Positions 24,467-32,661 of a DNA stretch of 64,000 nt are shown here, piece after piece. The position numbers were made by a program, and so were the translations under genes. The stretch lies in contig OZ240674.1 of NCBI GenBank assembly GCA_965198795.1, positions 1,240,001 through 1,304,000 of the forward strand. The letters run 5' to 3'. A model generated the notes under the pieces. That model ran no database searches and was not told the origin of the DNA. It saw only the letters and a list, made by a program, of their open reading frames with translations. Positions within the stretch are counted from its first letter, which is position 1. Each line of letters starts with the position of its first letter. The DNA is from G965198795 sp965198795 (GTDB taxonomy: Bacteria > Pseudomonadota > Alphaproteobacteria > Rhodospirillales > Casp-alpha2).

Positions 24467-25282
24467 TCAAACGTCTCCTTTCGGGGCGTTCAGCATCATG
24501 GATTGAAAACAGTCGCTCAGGCGTCTCGCCGCGTCCTGAAACCGGGGCACATGGCTTACGGCCTTGATTGCGTCCATCCGCGCCACCGGCGCTTGAACTG
24601 AGACGGCGGCGGCGACCCGGGATTCTTGATCCAGAATGGGAACGGCCAGTCCCATTAGGCCGATGACGTTCTCCTGATCGTTCACCGCATAACCTTGTTT
24701 ACGGATGACCTTGAATTGGGTTTCCAAAATATCCGGATTGCTGAGCGTGCTGGGCGTCAATTGCGCCAGGGGTCCCGCAGACAAAATGCGCCGCCTGGTC
24801 CGCGCCGGCAGGTGCGCCATCAGCAATTTTCCGATAGCGGACGCATGAATGGGAACGCGGCTGCCGGCGCCGTATTGCAGGCGCAAGGGCCAGTCGCATT
24901 CAACCCTTTCAACATAAACAACCTCATCGCGGTCCAACACACCGATGTTGCAGGTCTCGCCAACAGACGAAACCAGATCCCGGAGGATGACGCGAACCTC
25001 CGCCATGCGCGCGGAGGACTGAAGCGCGTTCAGGCCGAGTTCCACGATGCCGGGACCGACGACGATACCCTCGCGTCCGGGCACCCGGCGAACAAGGCCG
25101 AGGCTCTCCATTTGCGATGCGATCCGGTGCACCGCCTGTCGGGACAACTCAAGCTCCGCCGCCAACTCGCTGAAGCCCATGGGACGTTCGGCACGGGTCA
25201 CGACACTCAACACCGCGATCGCTTTTTCCAGCGCGGAACCGCCAACGGCGTCAAACTTCCGGGTTAAATGATCAAATGGCAT
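24467..25282 (-). CDS. IclR-family transcriptional regulator
   Basis: A 271-residue repressor/activator. The N-terminal winged helix is clear (ALEKAIAVLSVVTRAERPMGFSELA, ELSRQAVHRIASQMESLGLVRR). The C-terminal IclR effector domain shows ETCNIGVLDRDEVVYVERVE, GSRVPIHASAIGKLLMAHLP and a GYAVNDQENVIGLMGLAVPI-type block. Family members sense small carboxylic or aromatic acids. It is upstream of and parallel to the acylating dehydrogenase operon and divergent from azlC, so it is the obvious candidate to control both in response to a pathway acid such as sulfoacetate (inference). Confidence 0.93.
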   Translation of the reverse strand: MPFDHLTRKFDAVGGSALEKAIAVLSVVTRAERPMGFSELAAELELSRQAVHRIASQMESLGLVRRVPGREGIVVGPGIVELGLNALQSSARMAEVRVILRDLVSSVGETCNIGVLDRDEVVYVERVECDWPLRLQYGAGSRVPIHASAIGKLLMAHLPARTRRRILSAGPLAQLTPSTLSNPDILETQFKVIRKQGYAVNDQENVIGLMGLAVPILDQESRVAAAVSVQAPVARMDAIKAVSHVPRFQDAARRLSDCFQSMMLNAPKGDV

Positions 25283-25305
25283 GACGGAACTCTACGCCTG
25301 GATAA

Positions 25306-25358
25306 TTTGACACAAAAGGCTAAAAAAGCGTCAAATCGTCATAAAAATTAAAATTATG
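25306..25358. promoter_or_regulatory. AT-rich divergent control region with inverted repeats
   Basis: Between the iclR-type gene and azlC. TTTGAC (25306-25311) pairs with GTCAAA (25330-25335), and a near-palindrome from CATAA to TTATG spans 25340-25358. The region is far richer in A+T than its surroundings, as expected for a divergent promoter/operator. Binding by the IclR protein is inference. Confidence 0.5.
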
Positions 25359-25440
25359 ATGAAAATTATTCAGTTTCCCGGGAATTGACTTATGCGCCCG
25401 GGCGGGTCCTGATGAAGCGGCAATCAAACGGACTCGACCC

Positions 25441-26175
25441 TTGGCGTCACGTTCTTCAAATCCGGCCCTCTCTGCGGTCATCCTGTTCGGCGTCAAAGAC
25501 GCCCTCATGCTGCCCGCCTGGCTGGTGGGCTTCAGCATGTTGGGTTACGGTCCCCTGGCGCGCGACAGCGGCCTGGGGTTTTGGGTAACCGTAACGTCAA
25601 GCGCCTCCGTCTGGGGTCTGCCCGGTCAAGTCGCGATGGCGGAAATGTTCGCCCTCGGCGCCCCGCTGCTGGCCATCGTGCTGACGTCATCGGCGGCCAA
25701 CGCGCGCTTCATGCCCATGACCGTTTCCATGATCCCGCTGTTCAAGGGCCATAAACCAGCGGAGCGCTGGAACCTGATCCTTGCGCAATTGGTGTCGGTC
25801 AACACCTGGGTGGGCCTTCACCGGCGCGCGCCTGAATTACCGTTGGAACGCCGCGCCCCGTTCTATGTCGCCTTCTCCCTCACGTGCATGGCGGCCGGGA
25901 TGATCGGGACCGGCGTCGGTTATCAGATTTCGGCGGTGTTGCCGCCTTACATCGGAGTCGGATTGATCTTTCTTAACCCAATCTATTTCGCCTTCGTCTT
26001 CGCGGGATCGAAAGAGCGGATGTACGTCGTCTCGCTCATTTTCGGCGCCGCGCTGGGACCCCTCGCCCATTTGCTGACTCCCAACTGGGGCGTGCTTTTG
26101 GCGGGATTCGCCGGCGGCGCCCTCGGGTTTCTCTTTGACGGCGCGCTCCGGCGAAGAGAAGGGTCCATCGAATGA
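25441..26175 (+). CDS. azlC: AzlC-family permease large subunit
   Basis: A 244-residue membrane protein of the AzlC family, the large subunit of the AzlCD exporter first linked to branched-chain amino acids. It has GVKDALMLPAWLVGFSMLGYG at the start, WGLPGQVAMAEMFALGAPLL and SSAANARFMPMTVSMIPLF, the classic AzlC segments, then several further membrane spans. The frame begins at TTG (25441) with no ATG or GTG upstream before a stop, so the exact start is uncertain. It overlaps azlD by four bases. Placed opposite the sulfoacetaldehyde-type operon, it may move that pathway's acid or amine instead of an amino acid (inference). Confidence 0.87.
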   Translation: MASRSSNPALSAVILFGVKDALMLPAWLVGFSMLGYGPLARDSGLGFWVTVTSSASVWGLPGQVAMAEMFALGAPLLAIVLTSSAANARFMPMTVSMIPLFKGHKPAERWNLILAQLVSVNTWVGLHRRAPELPLERRAPFYVAFSLTCMAAGMIGTGVGYQISAVLPPYIGVGLIFLNPIYFAFVFAGSKERMYVVSLIFGAALGPLAHLLTPNWGVLLAGFAGGALGFLFDGALRRREGSIE

Positions 26176-26507
26176 CCGAACCCTGGATTCTGCTCGCGGC
26201 CTGCACGGCGGGCACGCTTTTCTGGCGCGCCCTGGGCGTCGTCGTCGGCAGCCGCATCAACCCCGGCGGACGGGTTTTCCAATGGATCACCTGTACCGCC
26301 TACGCCATGCTCGCCGCCCTCATTTCCCGGATCATGGTGTTGCCCGAGGGCATGCTGGCGACGACCGAGAGCGTTGACCGGTTGAGCTCCATCGCCGTGG
26401 GCTTTGTTCTCTTTTTCGCCATGGGACGGAAGCTGGCTTGGGGGTTGATCCCCGCCGTGACTATCCTTACAGGCTTGGCCATGGGACGGAGTTTGGGATG
26501 GCTTTGA
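26172..26507 (+). CDS. azlD: AzlD-family permease small subunit
   Basis: A 111-residue membrane protein with about four spans, the small partner of AzlC. Typical segments are FWRALGVVVGSRINP, TAYAMLAALISRIMVLPEG and RLSSIAVGFVLFFAMGRKLAWGL. The ATG at 26172 overlaps the azlC stop (ATGA) and its own stop overlaps the start of the protease gene by ten bases, so three genes are read as one transcript. Confidence 0.88.
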   Translation: MTEPWILLAACTAGTLFWRALGVVVGSRINPGGRVFQWITCTAYAMLAALISRIMVLPEGMLATTESVDRLSSIAVGFVLFFAMGRKLAWGLIPAVTILTGLAMGRSLGWL

Positions 26508-27634
26508 AAATAGCGGCGGCCCTATCGGTTTTCCTGCTCACTGTCACGCAGGGGACCGCTCAAGAGCGCGCGCCCGGCTGCGAGGCGGCTGAGCCCATCT
26601 GCGCCGTCTCGTCACGTGTCTTCGCCGTCAGCGGTTTCGATCCCGTCGGCAGCGCCGTCTTGATTGAACCGGGCTTGCTGGTCACGAACCGCCATGTGGT
26701 CGCCGATAACGCGCGGGCGGAAATTTACTTGAGCAACGGCCAAACCGTCGGCGCCGACGTCGTGCCGTCAAGCTATCCCGGCGACTTGATTTTGTTAAGG
26801 ACAGACGCTTTGCCCGAGCCCGCTTCCACGCTCTCCCTTGGCGATATCGCCAAGGGCGGGAAACTCCAGGTCATCGGCGCTGACATAGGCCGGGGCGCTA
26901 TCCGGGTCTACGCGCCGGGCCGGGCCCGCTTGTTGCCGCCAAAGGATAAACCGCTGGCCCGGCTGCATCACGACGCCCAGAGCCAGCCCGGCAACTCAGG
27001 CGGCGCCGTGGTGGACGATCAAGGGCGCCTGGTCGCCATCGCGGCCTCGGGCGGCGAAGGCCGGAACGAAGCCATCCCGGCCGCCGAAATCGCCAAGCTT
27101 CGCGAAATGTCCGGCCTCTCGCACCTAACCGAAAGCGGGCGCGCCGGAACGGCCGTGAGACGCTGCGCAAACGCGATCAATAACGCGACGGCCGCCCGCC
27201 AACCGATGAATCCGGGCCAAATTGCGTTCCTGAAAGACACCTGCCTGGCGACCGGCAACCGCCAATACTTCGACCTGGCCGCCCAGGCGCTCGGCCAACG
27301 CCGTCACATCGGCGCGGCGCTTGAATTGCTGCAAGCGTCACTCGACCAAGACCCGAACGCGCTTAACAGCCGCCTGAGTCTGGTCGTCACCCTTCATCTG
27401 GCGGGGCGCTATCAGGAAGAGTTGCCGCACATAAGGGAACTGCTGAAACATCTGCCCGCCAACCCCCAGGTGCTGCGTTTCGCGATCCAGGCCGGCGCAT
27501 GGGCGGGGGACGACGCCCTGGCGGATGAGGGTATGCGACTGATGAGGCTGCATCATCCGCGCCTCGCGCCGGTCGCCGAGCGATTCAGGAATAAGCCGCC
27601 TCCCGCGCCAACCCGCCGCGCGCCGGCGAACTAA
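26498..27634 (+). CDS. Secreted trypsin-like serine protease with helical-repeat C-terminus
   Basis: A 378-residue protein with a signal peptide (MALKIAAALSVFLLTVTQGTAQ). Residues 40-200 form a chymotrypsin-fold protease with an intact triad: His66 in TNRHVVAD, Asp96 in PGDLILL and Ser167 in QPGNSGGAVV. Residues about 280-365 read as tetratricopeptide-like helices (ALELLQASLDQDPNALNSRL, YQEELPHIRELLKHLPANPQ), probably for substrate or partner binding in the periplasm. No PDZ domain is present, unlike HtrA. The start overlaps the azlD stop, and the gene converges on the subtilase with overlapping stops. Confidence 0.88.
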   Translation: MALKIAAALSVFLLTVTQGTAQERAPGCEAAEPICAVSSRVFAVSGFDPVGSAVLIEPGLLVTNRHVVADNARAEIYLSNGQTVGADVVPSSYPGDLILLRTDALPEPASTLSLGDIAKGGKLQVIGADIGRGAIRVYAPGRARLLPPKDKPLARLHHDAQSQPGNSGGAVVDDQGRLVAIAASGGEGRNEAIPAAEIAKLREMSGLSHLTESGRAGTAVRRCANAINNATAARQPMNPGQIAFLKDTCLATGNRQYFDLAAQALGQRRHIGAALELLQASLDQDPNALNSRLSLVVTLHLAGRYQEELPHIRELLKHLPANPQVLRFAIQAGAWAGDDALADEGMRLMRLHHPRLAPVAERFRNKPPPAPTRRAPAN

Positions 27635-28944
27635 CCCTCGAAATCATCTAGCGGATCGGGGATCCAGCCGTGCTTAACCGGCGGCGGCGGGCCGAAGCCC
27701 TTACGCGCGCGCCTCAAGATGGCGTCGCGCAAGTCCGAACCCTTCCATTCCGGACGCCTGGCGAGCAGGCGCGCCGCCAAGGCCGAGATTCTGGGCGCGG
27801 CGAAACTCGAACCCGACGCCTGACTTTCCACCCCCCGGTGATCGATGACCCGCACCCGCTCGCCCGGCGTCATGACGTCAACCGCTTCCCGCCCAAAGTT
27901 GGACCCTTGGGCGAGCTTGCCGAATGCATCGGACGATGTGACGGTCAGAATATTTTCTAACGTCAAGGCCGCCGGGTAGACCGGCGTTTGGTCGATGTCA
28001 CGGCCATTGTTTCCCGCCGAAACGATAAACAGCATGTGGGGGCGGGACGCCGCCGCGCGTTCGAACGCCCGCCAATCGGCCCGGTTATCGCTGCCCATGG
28101 CCATATTAACAACGATGGCGCCGTCCTTGTCCGCCTGTTCGACCAGGGCCTCGAACCGGCTCATCTCCGGGCGTGGGAAACGGTAAACGGCGAAGCGCGC
28201 GTCCGGGGCTTCGCGGGCGATGATGCTGGTCACCGCCGTCCCATGACGAATCGGGAAAAAAGGCGAGCGCGACGTGTCGGAATCGAAAGGCCGCGCGTCC
28301 CCGTCCCAGAAATCGAACCCTTTAATCGCGCCCGCCGCGTCCCGCGCCAAGCGGCTCTTTAGAAACGGCAGCGTATAATTCACGCCCGTGTCGATGACCG
28401 CAATCAGCACGCCGCCAGGATCGCGGCCCCCGGGGATTGGGGGGTTGAGGGGCTCCGTCTGTGTTTCGGTCACACCATCCGATGCGAAAACCGTCAGATG
28501 CGACACCTCGCCCGCCGCGTCATATCGCAGCCGCCGGAACTCAACAGGTTCACAATCCCCGGCGGCGCGCATCGAAAGAACCGGGCGCGTTTCAATTCCC
28601 TTACTTGCCGGTTCCCAATAATCGACCGTCAGCCGGCGCAATCGCCCCTGGGGAAAAACGCGCCGGATCGCCATTTCGGCTCCGTTCGCCAGTAAAACGC
28701 GATAGGCGGCCCGGCTGGGACGGCCGCGGAAATTCACTATGCGGACCTCCAATAGGCGGGACCCGGCAAAATGGTTGCGAATGGTTGACGCGTTTCCCGG
28801 CCGCAACTCACACGCGAGGGAGAGCGCGTGGCGCAGGGACGTCATCGCCTCGTCCGACGCGGACGGCGCGCGTCCCAACCCAAAAGCCAGAAAAAAACAG
28901 ATGAATGGGACAAAAGACCTAAAACGGTTGACGCGATGCGGCAT
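27631..28944 (-). CDS. Secreted subtilisin-like (S8) serine peptidase
   Basis: A 437-residue exported protease with a signal peptide (FVPFICFFLAFGLGRAPSAS). Residues 30-170 are a pro-region-like segment of unknown fold. The S8 catalytic domain holds Asp185 (VIAVIDTGVNY), His234 (RHGTAVTSII), oxyanion Asn312 (SAGNNGRD) and Ser380 (GSSFAAPRISALAA), so it should be active. I use the ATG at 28944 because it is directly followed by basic residues and the signal core. It converges on the trypsin-like protease with overlapping stops and is divergent from the cyclase gene. Confidence 0.9.
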   Translation of the reverse strand: MPHRVNRFRSFVPFICFFLAFGLGRAPSASDEAMTSLRHALSLACELRPGNASTIRNHFAGSRLLEVRIVNFRGRPSRAAYRVLLANGAEMAIRRVFPQGRLRRLTVDYWEPASKGIETRPVLSMRAAGDCEPVEFRRLRYDAAGEVSHLTVFASDGVTETQTEPLNPPIPGGRDPGGVLIAVIDTGVNYTLPFLKSRLARDAAGAIKGFDFWDGDARPFDSDTSRSPFFPIRHGTAVTSIIAREAPDARFAVYRFPRPEMSRFEALVEQADKDGAIVVNMAMGSDNRADWRAFERAAASRPHMLFIVSAGNNGRDIDQTPVYPAALTLENILTVTSSDAFGKLAQGSNFGREAVDVMTPGERVRVIDHRGVESQASGSSFAAPRISALAARLLARRPEWKGSDLRDAILRRARKGFGPPPPVKHGWIPDPLDDFEG

Positions 28945-29039
28945 ATTCCGAAAGGCGCATTTTCCTTGATGGTTTTCCAATGTAATATGCAAGAACTTTA
29001 GAGAAGCAACAAACAAACGGCAACGCCGGACTCTTAATC

Positions 29040-31001
29040 GTGGCTGTGAAAAACCGTAAGATCGTCATTTCCTATGACTTATTGTGCAAGGTGCCGGGCA
29101 AGACCTGGACGCCGCAGGGGTCATATACCGAGGCGGAATATCTTGCGGCGCTATCCGCGGCGCAAGAGGCGGATTCGAACGGACAGTGGGAAGCCGTGCG
29201 CCTCATGCAGGTGAAATCCTTCGGTGACGACAGAAAACCGCTGGAAACAATAGCCTGGATGTCGGGCGTTAACATCAGCAAGGGGGCGGGGAAAGGCAAA
29301 ACCGGCGGCGGCGCGCCCAGCGGTGGTGAAGAGGAACCCGGGAACACGGATGTCTCCGAAGATGACGAGGCGTCGCCCCCCCCGAGTGGCGAACCCGGCC
29401 CATCCGCGAGCGCGGCTGGGCGCACGCCGTTGAGCGGCGGCGCTCCGGTTAAAGCCAAAAAAGCGGGCGACGCGTACAGAAAACTCGCTCGGCAAGCCTT
29501 GGGGCAGGAGGAAAGGGCGGAAAAACTCGGGGACGAGCCAGAGACCAAATCGAAAGCCGGCGCCATCCCCCGGCTGCTGATCGTGGTCGCGCTGGCCTTG
29601 GCCGTCGCCGTTCCTTCCCCTGTTCTCACGCACATTCTCGTTAAGATCATTGTGAGTTCCGGCGTGCCCATGGGCGAGGCCATACAAGACAACATCGCCA
29701 TCGCCGGCATAGGCGTTTTCTTCTTGCTGGCCTTGTTTTTGTTTGGCTGGGTACTGCTGAAAGAGGGGGATATCGACGCTATCGGGGAGATGATGGAGCG
29801 CCTGCGCAATTCCGGGGCGCATAAAGAGGAAGAGGACGACTACGCCATCCTGGATGACGGATTGAACAGTTGGCGTGATGAAACGGCGGAGGCGTCACGA
29901 GCAAGCGCGCCGCAACAGGGCGGCCACGCTGGCCCGGATGATCGATTGAACAGTTGGCGTGATGGAGCGGCGGAGGAGTCACGAGCGGACGCGCCGGAAG
30001 AGAACGGCGTCAACAAAATTCCCTCTGACAACGAATTCATGCCAGCTATAGATGATCCTTCGGACTCGCCGGACACTCCGCCTCAATCCACCAAACAAAC
30101 AATGATGCGTTTCCTGCAAGGCGCGCTTCAAAATATCAAGGACCATTCATCCAGGTTGGACAAAATGAGCAAATTCGGTCTCAACCTCTATCTGGCCGGC
30201 GCGGGCGGCCAACTGGCGGAACGCCAAAATGTCGAAGGCGGGCAACGCAAGACGTTGATTACCGAAGCCATCGTCGCGATTGGCACAAAAGCCACGATGG
30301 CCGGCAAGTTTCTCAATAAAATTCACGTTTACGAGAAAGACGGCAAAAGCAAGTCCATGGTTGACGCCGGACGTTCCGCCATGAATCATTTCATGGACGG
30401 GGACGAGAACGTCTTCAAGGAACTCTCCAAAGCGCTTGACGCGTTCGTCAGCGACAAGGCCGCCAAGGCGTCAACGCAAGGCGTCGTCATTTTGATGTTC
30501 ACCGACATCGTTGGCTCCACGGCCCTCACCCAGCAATTGGGCGATGTCGGCGCGCAACAGGTGGTCCGCACTCATAACGCCGTGGTTCGTAACGCGCTCG
30601 CCGCTTATCACGGCCGCGAAGTCAAGCAAACGGGCGACGGCATCATGGCTGTCTTCTCCAGCGCGCCGAACGCCATCGGGGCGACCATGGTGATGCAGCA
30701 GGAGCTGGCGAAATACAACACCAACGCCGGCCCCCAACAATGCTGGATCAAGATCGGTCTGAACGCGGGCGAGGCCGTGCAGGAAGAGGGCGATTTCTAT
30801 GGCCAGGCCGTGCAGGTGTCCGCGCGTATTTGCGATAAGGCAAACGCCGGACAGATATTTGTCACCCAAAGCGTGAAAGACCTGACGCAAGGGCACCCGA
30901 TTCAGTTCAAGGACGCCGGGAAGTTCGATCTGAAGGGAATCTCAGAACCGGTTATCGCTTACGAGGTGATTTGGGACCGGCAAATGGCGGCCGCGTCTTA
31001 G
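29040..31001 (+). CDS. Membrane class III adenylate/guanylate cyclase
   Basis: A 653-residue protein. Residues 1-78 are a compact N-terminal domain I do not recognise (KIVISYDLLCKVPGKTW, AVRLMQVKSFGDDRKP). A Gly/Pro/Glu-rich linker leads to two membrane spans (about 177-203 and 217-240), then an acidic linker containing a duplicated 28-residue unit (LNSWRD...APxxx). Residues about 480-645 are the cyclase catalytic domain, with metal ligands Asp489 (FTDIVGSTAL) and Asp533 (KQTGDGIMAVF) intact and transition-state region YGQAVQVSARI. It makes cAMP or cGMP. Start is GTG at 29040, with a GTG two codons on as alternative. Confidence 0.9.
   Translation: MAVKNRKIVISYDLLCKVPGKTWTPQGSYTEAEYLAALSAAQEADSNGQWEAVRLMQVKSFGDDRKPLETIAWMSGVNISKGAGKGKTGGGAPSGGEEEPGNTDVSEDDEASPPPSGEPGPSASAAGRTPLSGGAPVKAKKAGDAYRKLARQALGQEERAEKLGDEPETKSKAGAIPRLLIVVALALAVAVPSPVLTHILVKIIVSSGVPMGEAIQDNIAIAGIGVFFLLALFLFGWVLLKEGDIDAIGEMMERLRNSGAHKEEEDDYAILDDGLNSWRDETAEASRASAPQQGGHAGPDDRLNSWRDGAAEESRADAPEENGVNKIPSDNEFMPAIDDPSDSPDTPPQSTKQTMMRFLQGALQNIKDHSSRLDKMSKFGLNLYLAGAGGQLAERQNVEGGQRKTLITEAIVAIGTKATMAGKFLNKIHVYEKDGKSKSMVDAGRSAMNHFMDGDENVFKELSKALDAFVSDKAAKASTQGVVILMFTDIVGSTALTQQLGDVGAQQVVRTHNAVVRNALAAYHGREVKQTGDGIMAVFSSAPNAIGATMVMQQELAKYNTNAGPQQCWIKIGLNAGEAVQEEGDFYGQAVQVSARICDKANAGQIFVTQSVKDLTQGHPIQFKDAGKFDLKGISEPVIAYEVIWDRQMAAAS
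29852..29996 (+). repeat. Internal 84-bp-spaced duplication in the cyclase linker
   Basis: Two copies of about 60 bp starting at 29852 and 29936 share GATTGAACAGTTGGCGTGAT and a following CGGCGGAGG-GTCACGAGC block. They encode the paired LNSWRD segments in the cytosolic linker of the cyclase. Confidence 0.85.
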
Positions 31002-31107
31002 GGCCGCCGTCTCGCGCCGCGCCGTCCGGCCGAGACCGTGATTTGCCATTCGGCGGCCAACGGCAATATCTTTCGAGTTTTGGCTCTTCCTCGAACTCCT
31101 TGATCCG

Positions 31108-31992
31108 TTAGCGGCGTTGAGATTTAAGGAAATTGACGACGCCCGAGAAATCCGCACCTTCCGTGTCCGCATCGACCATGGCTTGATAGAGCGAGAGGGC
31201 GTGAGCGCCCAGCGGAGTCGGCGTCCCGCTGGCGTCCGCCGCCCGCTGGCTCAGCCCTAAATCCTTCAACATCAACTCAGCCGAGAAACCCGGTCTGTAA
31301 TCATTGTCCGCCGGGGATTGCGGGCCAACACCCGGAACCGGGCAATACGTGTTGACCGACCAGCAGGAACCCGACGATGTGGATATCACGTCAAACAGCG
31401 CCGCTTGGGAAAGCCCCAGCCTTTCCGCCAGATTGAACGCTTCCGACGCGCCGATCATAGAGATCGCCAGCAGCATGTTGTTACATATCTTGGCCGCCTG
31501 GCCCGCGCCGCCGCCGCCGCAATGAACGGCCTTCCGGCCCATGACGCCAAAAGCCTGTTCGCCCTTGGAGAAAGCCGCTTCGGAGCCGCCGACCATAAAG
31601 GTCAGCGTGCCCGCCGCCGCGCCGCCAACACCCCCCGAGACCGGCGCGTCCAGGCAGAGCACACCCGCGTTCGCCGCCATGCCGTGAAGCTTGCGCGCCG
31701 TTTCGACGTCGATGGTGGAGCAATCGATTAACAGCGTCCCTTGCGCCATGACGGGCAGCACCCCGGCCCCAACGGTCTCGACGATTTTCCCATCGGGCAG
31801 CATCAAGACGGCGATGTCCGCGCCCGCAGCCGCCGCAGCCCCGCTCTCGGCAATAACGAGGCCCTCGCCCGCCCGCGCCGCCCGCGTGGCCTCAAGGGCG
31901 TCATAGCCGGTAATCTCGTGACCGGCGTTCCTCAGATTGGCCGCCATGGGTCCGCCCATATTGCCGAGGCCGATAAAGGCGATTTTGCTCAC
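31108..31992 (-). CDS. 3-hydroxyisobutyrate dehydrogenase family oxidoreductase
   Basis: A 294-residue NAD(P)-dependent beta-hydroxyacid dehydrogenase. It starts KIAFIGLGNMGGPMAANL (Rossmann motif), has DAPVSGGVGGAAAGTLTFMVGG, and the catalytic Lys is in GGAGQAAKICNNMLLA. Length and SGSCWSVNTYCPVPG are specific to 3-hydroxyisobutyrate dehydrogenases of valine degradation (mmsB), the best call. I use the GTG at 31992 following AGGAACGG; a longer reading would include a divergent leader. No mmsA or other valine genes are adjacent. Confidence 0.9.
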   Translation of the reverse strand: MSKIAFIGLGNMGGPMAANLRNAGHEITGYDALEATRAARAGEGLVIAESGAAAAAGADIAVLMLPDGKIVETVGAGVLPVMAQGTLLIDCSTIDVETARKLHGMAANAGVLCLDAPVSGGVGGAAAGTLTFMVGGSEAAFSKGEQAFGVMGRKAVHCGGGGAGQAAKICNNMLLAISMIGASEAFNLAERLGLSQAALFDVISTSSGSCWSVNTYCPVPGVGPQSPADNDYRPGFSAELMLKDLGLSQRAADASGTPTPLGAHALSLYQAMVDADTEGADFSGVVNFLKSQRR

Positions 31993-32086
31993 CGTCCCGT
32001 TCCTTTTTTGAGAGGGGTTCACCAGAGAAGCGGCGACCATACACCCCCTCGCCGCTGGATGGGAGAGGCGTTTCGTTTTCAGTCCC

Positions 32087-32152
32087 GTCATTCCGGCGAA
32101 AGCCAGGGGCCGTTGTTAAGGAATGGATTCCGGCTTTCGCCGGAACGACGCC
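32087..32152 (+). repeat. Second-family palindromic element, copy 2
   Basis: GTCATTCCGGCGAAAGCC at the left and GGCTTTCGCCGGAACGAC at the right form long complementary arms. It matches the minus-strand reading of 17759-17827. It lies between the DUF934 and 3-hydroxyisobutyrate dehydrogenase genes and could act as a transcription stop for the cys operon. Confidence 0.75.
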
Positions 32153-32160
32153 TAACGGAC

Positions 32161-32661
32161 TTAAGCCGCCGCCTTGAGGTGACGGAGCGTCATCACCGTT
32201 TCCGGGCCGCGGCAGGCCGGCTGGTAGACATTGCGGATTTCATTGATCGCTTCGTCCCAGGCGCCGACGCCCCGGTCGTCCCGGGGCGCCAAGGTGTCAA
32301 AGCCACAGCGGTGCATAAACCCGAACTGATCGCGGAGCACGTCGCCAACGGCGCGAACTTCGCCTTTATAGCCCAGACGCTCTTTCAAGATGCGCGCGTG
32401 GGAATAGGCCCGGCCGTCCGTGTAGGCCGGGAAATCCAGGGCGATGAGCGCGAACGTGTCGAGTTCATCCTTGATCAGGGCCGGCGGCTGGCCGCTGGCG
32501 AGCCTGACGCCCAGCGGCGTATTTCGCCTGGAAAGCGTTTCCTTTTCAGCCAGCCACCGCTCATAGGTGACGATCACCGCGCAATCGGCGGGCATGTCTT
32601 CCTCATCGGCAATGACGCGGAACCGGTCCTCGACGACCTCTCCGTTTTTAAGCAGCGGCAT
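32161..32661 (-). CDS. DUF934 protein associated with sulfite reductase
   Basis: A 166-residue protein of the DUF934 family, habitually the gene after the cysI-type reductase in Proteobacteria and thought to assist sulfite reduction. Family segments are VIVTYERWLAEKETL, TFALIALDFPAYTDGRAYSHARIL and RAVGDVLRDQFGFMHRCGFDTL. The ATG at 32661 overlaps the end of the reductase gene by 14 bp. Its biochemical action is not established; an electron-transfer accessory role is an inference from context. Confidence 0.9.
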   Translation of the reverse strand: MPLLKNGEVVEDRFRVIADEEDMPADCAVIVTYERWLAEKETLSRRNTPLGVRLASGQPPALIKDELDTFALIALDFPAYTDGRAYSHARILKERLGYKGEVRAVGDVLRDQFGFMHRCGFDTLAPRDDRGVGAWDEAINEIRNVYQPACRGPETVMTLRHLKAAA

